Source: Lumbricus rubellus (lineage: Eukaryota; Annelida; Clitellata; Crassiclitellata; Lumbricidae). From it: a stretch of DNA of 64,000 nt. The position numbers were made by a program, and so were the translations under genes. Within the stretch, counting starts at the first letter, position 1. Each line of letters begins with the position of its first letter. The notes beneath the pieces are model-generated. The model ran no database searches, was not told where the DNA came from, and saw only the letters and a program-made list of their open reading frames with translations. The DNA lies in NCBI GenBank assembly GCA_945859605.1, contig OX243817.1:33004424-33068423 (forward strand). Direction: 5' to 3'. Shown in pieces: positions 58,577 through 64,000 of this stretch.

Positions 58577-58897
58577 GTAAAATTTAATTCCCAAAGCAAT
58601 ATTTTAAGCTACAGGCCTATATCATTAGGCAGAATATCATTTAGTGCATGTTTAAATGTTTTAAAAATGCGACAAACCTATTGTTTACTGGAATATTAGC
58701 AGCTACAGGTCATCAGTAACAGTTATTAGCTACTGTTGTGGATTTCCGCAGACAGATCGGTGCCTATCCAGATTTACGCCACATTGTGTTCATAATTATT
58801 ATAGTCGATTTAATAGTATAATTTTATATTGAGAGACACGGTTAAGCAGCACAGAAATTGTCAAGAACCTTAACACTTCCTGGTTTCTTTTGCTTAG

Positions 58898-59123
58898 AAA
58901 TGGTAGCATCGTAACTGACTACAAAGCCGTGATTGCTGCGGAAGCTATTTTGAGCAACAGCGTAGAAGTCGTCAACTACATCTCTACAAGCGTCACTGAA
59001 ACTCTCAAGAACGGCATGATTATCAACGAAACTTTGGTAGATAGTGATCCCGGAAACATGACAGACGTTGCAAGCGAGATTGGTAACCTGTCTTTACCTC
59101 TTACTGTGTGGATAAGCTCTTAG
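58898..59123 (+). CDS. Mucin gene, SEA domain exon 3 and probable C-terminus
   Basis: After the acceptor TTTCTTTTGCTTAG (phase 2) the frame reads NGSIVTDYKAVIAAEAILSN, then SVEVVNYISTSVTETLKNGM, completing a SEA domain of about 117 residues. GSIV matches the position of the G-S-V-V-V autoproteolysis site of membrane-mucin SEA domains. Two ends are possible: the stop at 59,121-59,123 with a polyA signal at 59,174-59,179 (no membrane anchor, secreted), or splicing at a weak phase-1 donor (ATTG|GTAACC, 59,082) to exons not recognised here. Skipping the retrotransposon and the cassette exon, the coding length is 15,303 nt, 5,100 residues. Confidence 0.75.
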
Positions 59124-59173
59124 ATTTAGGCATAAAATTTTATCGCTTAGACTTGAGGAATAATCTTGTTCTC

Positions 59174-59179
59174 AATAAA
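59174..59179 (+). terminator. Candidate polyA signal of the mucin gene
   Basis: AATAAA 50 bp after the in-frame stop of the last SEA exon. Confidence 0.5.
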
Positions 59180-59199
59180 TAGTCCATTATCCGCTACGA

Positions 59200-59829
59200 A
59201 CATTGGTTTCTATTTGAGCGAAACATAATAATAATAGGCGCCTATAGTTAGTTTAGATATGTTTAGCAAAAGCTTGGCTTCCCCCTCCAAGTCCCCTACT
59301 TTTGAAGAGTCGCGCGTCAAAGCCGACCGCGTTATATTTTTTACTGTTTTTGGCTGACCCTGGGCATGGCCCCCATGATTTGCTCTCTCCTGTTCATGAA
59401 TCACTACCATATAGGCGTACGAGGCGGGGGTCCAGAGGGGCAAATGCCCCCAAATTTGGGAAAAGTCTGGTTTTTCGGGCAAGCAGACCCGGGACAATAG
59501 TATACAAATTAAAAGACAGTATTTTTACGACATTTCAACCCGACGACTAAAAAAGGTCGTCAACTTTTTGCCTAGGAAAAACAGCACTTTTCAAAACATT
59601 CCTGCCCGACGACTAAAAAATGTCATCAACTTTTTGGGTATGGACAAAAATTTCCCACCACGAGATTTCAACCCACGAGGTCGTTTTTTCCGGATTTACG
59701 GATTTATTTTCCCCCACTGTTGAAATCTCCAGTACACCTATGATCACGACACTCCTTGCGTCAACGCTCACACAACCTCGTTATTCCACGTTCTGGCTTT
59801 CTCACAAGAAAGGGTTTTATTACTAGAAT
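59200..59829. other. Intergenic, with a decayed transposon fragment
   Basis: CATATAGGCGTACGAGGCGG at about 59,408 and two copies of CCCGACGACTAAAAAA...GTCATCAACTTTTTG (about 59,540 and 59,608) resemble interiors of the elements near 19,760 and 21,600. Termini were not defined. Confidence 0.4.
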
Positions 59830-59841
59830 GCTTTAGGCTAT

Positions 59842-60693
59842 CACCTGGTCACCTGGTGCCGTCAGCTTCTGGAGCTCTGGCGAAAGCCCTGATGTATCCT
59901 CTCCAATGTCTCCTCTCCCTAGTCGCCTCTCGTAGCTCCTCCAGTCTCATGCCAGACTTTTCCTGCACCTCATCCAACCATTTCTTCCTTGGTCTTCCGC
60001 ATCTTCTCCTTCCCTCACCGCATGCCGTCATCAGCTCCTTTTCCAAACCGTTAGATCTCATCACATGGCCGAAGTAGCTCAATTTCCTCCAAGTTGCTGT
60101 TTGCTGCAGTGTCTCCTCCCTCTCTATTCCGAGCTCCTCGCGCACCGATTCGTTAGTTCTCTTCTCCGTCCATGAAATTCTTAGCATCTTTCTCCAAATC
60201 CACATCTCACACGCGTTGATTTTCTTTTCCATATCCCGTGTCTTTGTCCATGTCTCGCATCCATATAGGACCACTGGGAAGATCAGTTCTCTTACCAGTC
60301 TTTTCTTTGTTTCCCTGCTCACGTATTTATCCTTCCAAATCTTTTCCAGACCGTTCATTGCCGTTTACCCCATTATTACCCTCCTCCTTATTTCCATATC
60401 ACTTCTTCCCTCCTTGTCTATCATAGATCCCAGGAATGTGAAGCTCGATACTACCTGTATCGTTTCTCCATCCACCTCGAAGTTTTCCCATGTTGCAGTT
60501 GTCATAACCTTTGTTTTCTTTACATTGAAGTATAGTCCCGCCTTTTCGCTTTCCTTCCTGACTCTTCTTATTAACTCGACTAGGTCGTCCCTCTTACCCG
60601 CCAATAATGTCGTATCATCGGCGTACCTCAGATTATTCAGTATTTTCCCCGCTATCCTTACCCCCTCTGTTGCCTCCTCCAATCCAGCCCTCC
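59842..60693 (-). pseudogene. LINE reverse transcriptase, C-terminal half
   Basis: Two overlapping reading blocks. 60,365-60,682 carries ILNNLRYADDTTLLAGKRDD, with the catalytic YADD of the RT palm. 59,849-60,358 carries FPVVLYGCETWTKTRDMEKK, SYFGHVMRSNGLEKEL and RRRCGRPRKKWLDEV, the C-terminal region of RTE-like elements. They are separated by a frame interruption near 60,360. The 3' end is CAGGTGACCAGGTGA, a short non-polyA tail. Confidence 0.8.
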
Positions 60694-63178
60694 TTGGGTC
60701 GCAAAGGTTTGTCAGTCACTCATTCAATTGAGTAAAGCGGGGAGGAGACCCGACCGACGACTCCAATTGGAGCGTAGACTCGGAACCGACTTGGGCTGGC
60801 GAATCAAAGTCCACCGTGCCCACCTTCTCGTGGTGCGACCTGTTAGTAACCTTTCCGTATGGAAGGGTGAACGAACGGGCACGGATGGCAAACGGGGGGA
60901 AGGAATGGCAAACCACCCCTTATCTTCTGCCAAGAAAATAGTCATGGTGTATCTAAAGAGTGAATCAACGATAGTCACCAAAGGCGAGACCCTCAGGCCT
61001 GAGGGTGACTTAATGTCTACTGGGGATGAGCACAGCGTCGAGTCGGGAGATTCAGGTTCTAATGAAGCCACAGGACCAAAGCCGAAAGGACGTCCAGCGG
61101 CGGATATGACCAGGAAGCAAAGACTTGACATGAGCTGTAAAAAAAGCTATGAAAGTCGGATCATGGAACGTCTGAAGCATGCAGAGTGGGAAGATGGACA
61201 TCATCCAAAAAGAGATGGGAAGGATGGATATAGCGATACTGGGATTATGTGAGACAAGATGGAAGGGAAAAGGACATTTTAGTTGGAACGGTTTTAGGTT
61301 GTAATGTCTGGCAAGGATGAGAGGAGAAGAAACGGAGTAGCAATCATGTGCGATAGGACGAGTGATGATGCGATAATGGGATATAATACGGTGAGTGACA
61401 GAGTACTGAGTGTAAGATTTCGCGGTAGAAATATCAACACAACAATCATACAAGTATATGCCCCTACAGCGATGGCGACGGAGGAGGAGCAGGAAGCTTT
61501 CTACTTGGACCTGCAAGGAACAATTGACACAACACCGAGAGGAGACATACTGGTGATTATGGGTGACTTCAATTCGAAAGTTGGTGAGGACAGAAATGGA
61601 AAGGAAGAAGTAGTGGGTAAGTACGGACTGGGTGTACGGAATGAGGCGGGGGAGAGAATGGTGGAGTTCTGTGCTTCCAATGAGCTAAGAATAATGAACA
61701 CATGGTTCGAACAACCGAAAAGAAGACTTTATACATGGACGACGCCGGATGGAAAACACCGGAATCAGATCGACTACGTGGTGGTGAACAAAAGATGGAA
61801 GAGCACAATAAAGGACGTAAGAACAAGACCGGGGGCGGATTGCGGAACAGACCATGAGATAATAGTGGCTACATTGCAGATAAAGTTGAAGAAGATGAAG
61901 AGAGATAAAAGACTGACCAGTTTTGATTGCAAAGGCATAACACCAGAATACCGAGTAGAGATAAAGAATAGGTTTGAGATCTTAGAGACAGACGATACAA
62001 TGGAAGAGCAGGATACGAACACGTTATCGACAAAGATGGAAACTGCGATCCAGGAGACTGCGGAGAAACATGTACCAAAGAAAACATCAAGGAAAACTAC
62101 CCCATGATTATCCGAAGACACCATTGAGGTGGCAATAGAAAGGAGAGAAGCAAAGAAGGAAGGGAACAGGGATAGGGTAAAAACGTTGAATAAGACCTTC
62201 CAAAGGAAGGCAAGGGAGGATATATAAGAAAACCATCTCAACGAAATGTGCAGAGAGCTGGAGGAAGAAGGAAAGAAAGGAAGAACTAAAGAACTGTTCG
62301 CAAAGATGAAGGAAATAACAAAGACAGCAGGCCATAGAATGGGTTCACTCAAGTCGAAGGATGGGAAGATAATAGGAGATGAGGAGGAGATAAAGGAAAG
62401 GTGGAGAGAGTATACGGAAGAGCTGTACATGGAAGATGAATGTGTCGAGAAGGAAAACATCAAAATAGAGGAAGTTGAGAACGAACCAGAGATATTGGAG
62501 GTAGAGGTGGAATGGACGATACAGCTCAAGAACAACAAAGCGCCAGGACATGATGGAATACCTATAGAACTGGTAAAAGACTAAAAGCGGGAGATGAAGC
62601 AGTGGTGAGAACTATTACAAAACTATGCAATCAAATCTGGAAAACTGGGCAGTGGCCGGAGGACTGGAAAAGGTCCGTGTTCATACCAATATTCAAGAAA
62701 GGAGATGCGAGAGAGTGTGGAAATTATCGAACGATAGCGATGATATCGCACACGAGCAAAATACTCCTCAAAATAATCCACAAAAGAATGGAGAAGACAA
62801 TCGAAAGGGAATTACCAACCAACCAAGCGGGATTTAGGAAGGCGCGAGGAACGCGCGATCACATCGCCAATATAAGGTGGATTATGGAGAGACAGAGGGA
62901 ATACGGGCAACAGGTGCATATTACAATGTATGTGTTTTATAGACTATAGCAAGGCGTTTGATTGCATAGACCATACACTACTGTGGCAGACGCTAATTGA
63001 GATGGGAATTCCGAAGCATTTGGTTAAACTACTAAAGCGACTCTATGTGGATCAAGAAGCGGTAATAAGAACTGAATACGGTGACACAGGGAAATTTAAA
63101 ATAAGGAAAGGAGTGAGGCAGGGGTGCATTTTGTCCCCTTTCCTGTTCAATCTGTATGCCGAGAGAATTATGAGGAGG
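60694..63178 (+). pseudogene. LINE 5' half: leader, APE-type endonuclease and N-terminal reverse transcriptase
   Basis: 60,694-61,150 is the leader, open as a Lys/Arg/Gly-rich frame of doubtful meaning. The endonuclease starts near 61,151 (MKVGSWNV, then TGA at 61,173-61,175, then SMQSGKMDIIQKEMGRMDIA and LGLCETRWKGKGHF) and, after a TAA and frame change near 61,302, continues through 61,304-62,107 (IIQVYAPTA, ILVIMGDFNSKVG, NQIDYVVV, CGTDHEIIV). RT follows in pieces: NNKAPGHDGIPIELVKD (to 62,584), WKRSVFIPIFKKGDARECGN and AGFRKARGTRDHIANIRW (62,602-62,930), then after a frameshift FIDYSKAFDCIDHTLLWQTL and VRQGCILSPFLFNLYAERIM. At least four disabling changes. Confidence 0.85.
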
Positions 63179-63190
63179 GCTTTAGGCTAT

Positions 63191-64000
63191 AGCCTACTTA
63201 TTGACATTTGTTTTAAATTACCTTTCATGTGTCATTTTTACTATAATAGGCCTACGTTAGTGTTTCTTCTATGTGTTATAATTATTGCGTTATTGTCGAT
63301 GTCCCATTGTGCGTCTGCAAATGTAAGCGTAACCGTTCAAGCCTAGATTAATCGGGAATTACTGAACCAGGTCTTAATCTATTGCCAAACTTCACTGTCC
63401 GCATTATTTCACAGTGACCGTAATAGGCCTACTACAGTAGGCCTAACTGTCGAAGGTTTTTGAAGACAGTGTAAGAAAGAAACCACTGCAGATGCCATCG
63501 CAGCTTTAAGTTGTTGTTAAATACTTGAAGCTAATAAATAATTCGTATGCTGTAAAGGTAGAGTTTTTGTTGTCCAATATTAACAGTGGAAGCTTTTCAA
63601 AGCGATCCGTGCACATATCTAACGGATAAGATTTGCGATTATTGTCACTCTTGCGCACATCAGTCGAAAGTATTCTGCAGTCCGAAATGTCCGAACATAG
63701 ACAGTCAACGCTGTATCATTGTAAACTACACAGACGATTCTGCCGAACATCAATGCATGTAGGACTAATTAACAAATTCTATTCTGGTTAAATCTCAATA
63801 GCCAATATTTATAGAAAAATCACCTCTTTGACTCTGAAAGCGTTAGCATAATATTTTCGAAAACATCATTTCGATTTATATTATAAATAATCGTTGCTTT
63901 AAAAGTAAATGTTCTACAAAGTGTTCATTGTTAGGTCTGTGTAGGCTAATTGTGCAAGTATTACTGTCCGGTTATTAACATCATCATGTCACGGTGACCA
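63191..64000. other. Right end of window, nothing recognised
   Basis: AT-rich sequence with scattered palindromes. The open frame that continues to 63,346 beyond the LINE boundary is flanking DNA read by chance. Confidence 0.4.

Larger units (their letters stand above)
59842..63178. mobile_element. RTE-type LINE rearranged by 5' inversion (two oppositely oriented halves)
   Basis: The 3' part lies on the minus strand (59,842-60,693) and the 5' part on the plus strand (60,694-63,178). The 12-bp target GCTTTAGGCTAT flanks both sides (59,830-59,841 and 63,179-63,190). The plus-strand half breaks off after LYAERIM with the run GAGGAGG, and the minus-strand half begins at the same run and continues with LEEATEGVRIAG, so together they make one continuous protein. 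This order is what twin priming during reverse transcription produces. Combined length is 3.3 kb, near full length for this clade. Several stops and frameshifts show it is dead. Confidence 0.85.

Noticed and set aside
60728..61252. 174-codon plus-strand frame as a host gene
   Set aside because: It lies in the LINE leader between the inversion junction and the endonuclease and overlaps the true endonuclease start in another frame.
63179..63346. C-terminal extension of the LINE RT frame past 63,178
   Set aside because: The target duplication places the element boundary there; the rest is flanking DNA.

Overview
The window is eukaryotic, almost certainly from a marine invertebrate animal and most likely a deuterostome (echinoderm, hemichordate or cephalochordate). 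The reasons are spliced genes with phase-consistent exons, a TRIM-NHL gene, a CARD gene, a giant SEA-domain mucin, and abundant tRNA-derived SINEs, MITEs, CR1/L2-like and RTE-like LINEs, hAT and LTR elements. The non-coding DNA is full of short palindromes such as TAGGCCTA and ACATGTA. I cannot name the species from sequence alone.

Layout. (1) 1-2,100 (+): the tail of an LTR-element-like unit: an open frame running off the left edge, GC-rich tandem repeats, then a TATA box and a polyA signal 210 bp apart. (2) 2,387-8,479 (-): a gene encoding a helical N-terminal region, a Pro/Ser/Lys linker and a CARD. Four exons join in phase across a 4.8 kb intron, and its 3' part is not in the window. (3) 8,480-22,100: no convincing gene. 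It holds microsatellites, SINEs, two long-inverted-repeat elements, a CR1/L2-like LINE end and a nested MITE. (4) 22,180-26,441 (-): a complete TRIM-NHL gene (RING, two B-boxes, coiled coil, three small linker exons, NHL propeller). Every junction is phase 1, and one linker exon is tandemly duplicated. (5) 26,500-36,000: repeat-rich DNA with a candidate Helitron end, LINE fragments, hAT-type elements and a 15-copy 26-bp minisatellite inside a LINE remnant. (6) 36,304-59,123 (+): a giant secreted or membrane mucin, one enormous Thr/Ser-rich repeat exon followed by small exons that build a SEA domain. (7) 59,842-63,178: a 3.3 kb RTE-type LINE in two oppositely oriented halves with a 12-bp target duplication. 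(8) 63,191-64,000: nothing recognised.

The most striking event is a 5,984-bp LTR retrotransposon (36,757-42,740) inside the mucin's coding repeat exon. It has a perfect CATCC target duplication and two 990-bp LTRs in which I saw no difference. If the element and one target copy are ignored, the mucin frame runs open from 36,304 to the end of the repeat exon, so the insertion is very recent and this haplotype carries a disrupted mucin. The element lacks the N-terminal half of reverse transcriptase and all of integrase, so it must have moved with help from a relative.

The three host genes (CARD, TRIM-NHL, mucin with SEA) all belong to families used in innate immunity or surface barriers. They are independent transcription units and I see nothing showing that they work together.
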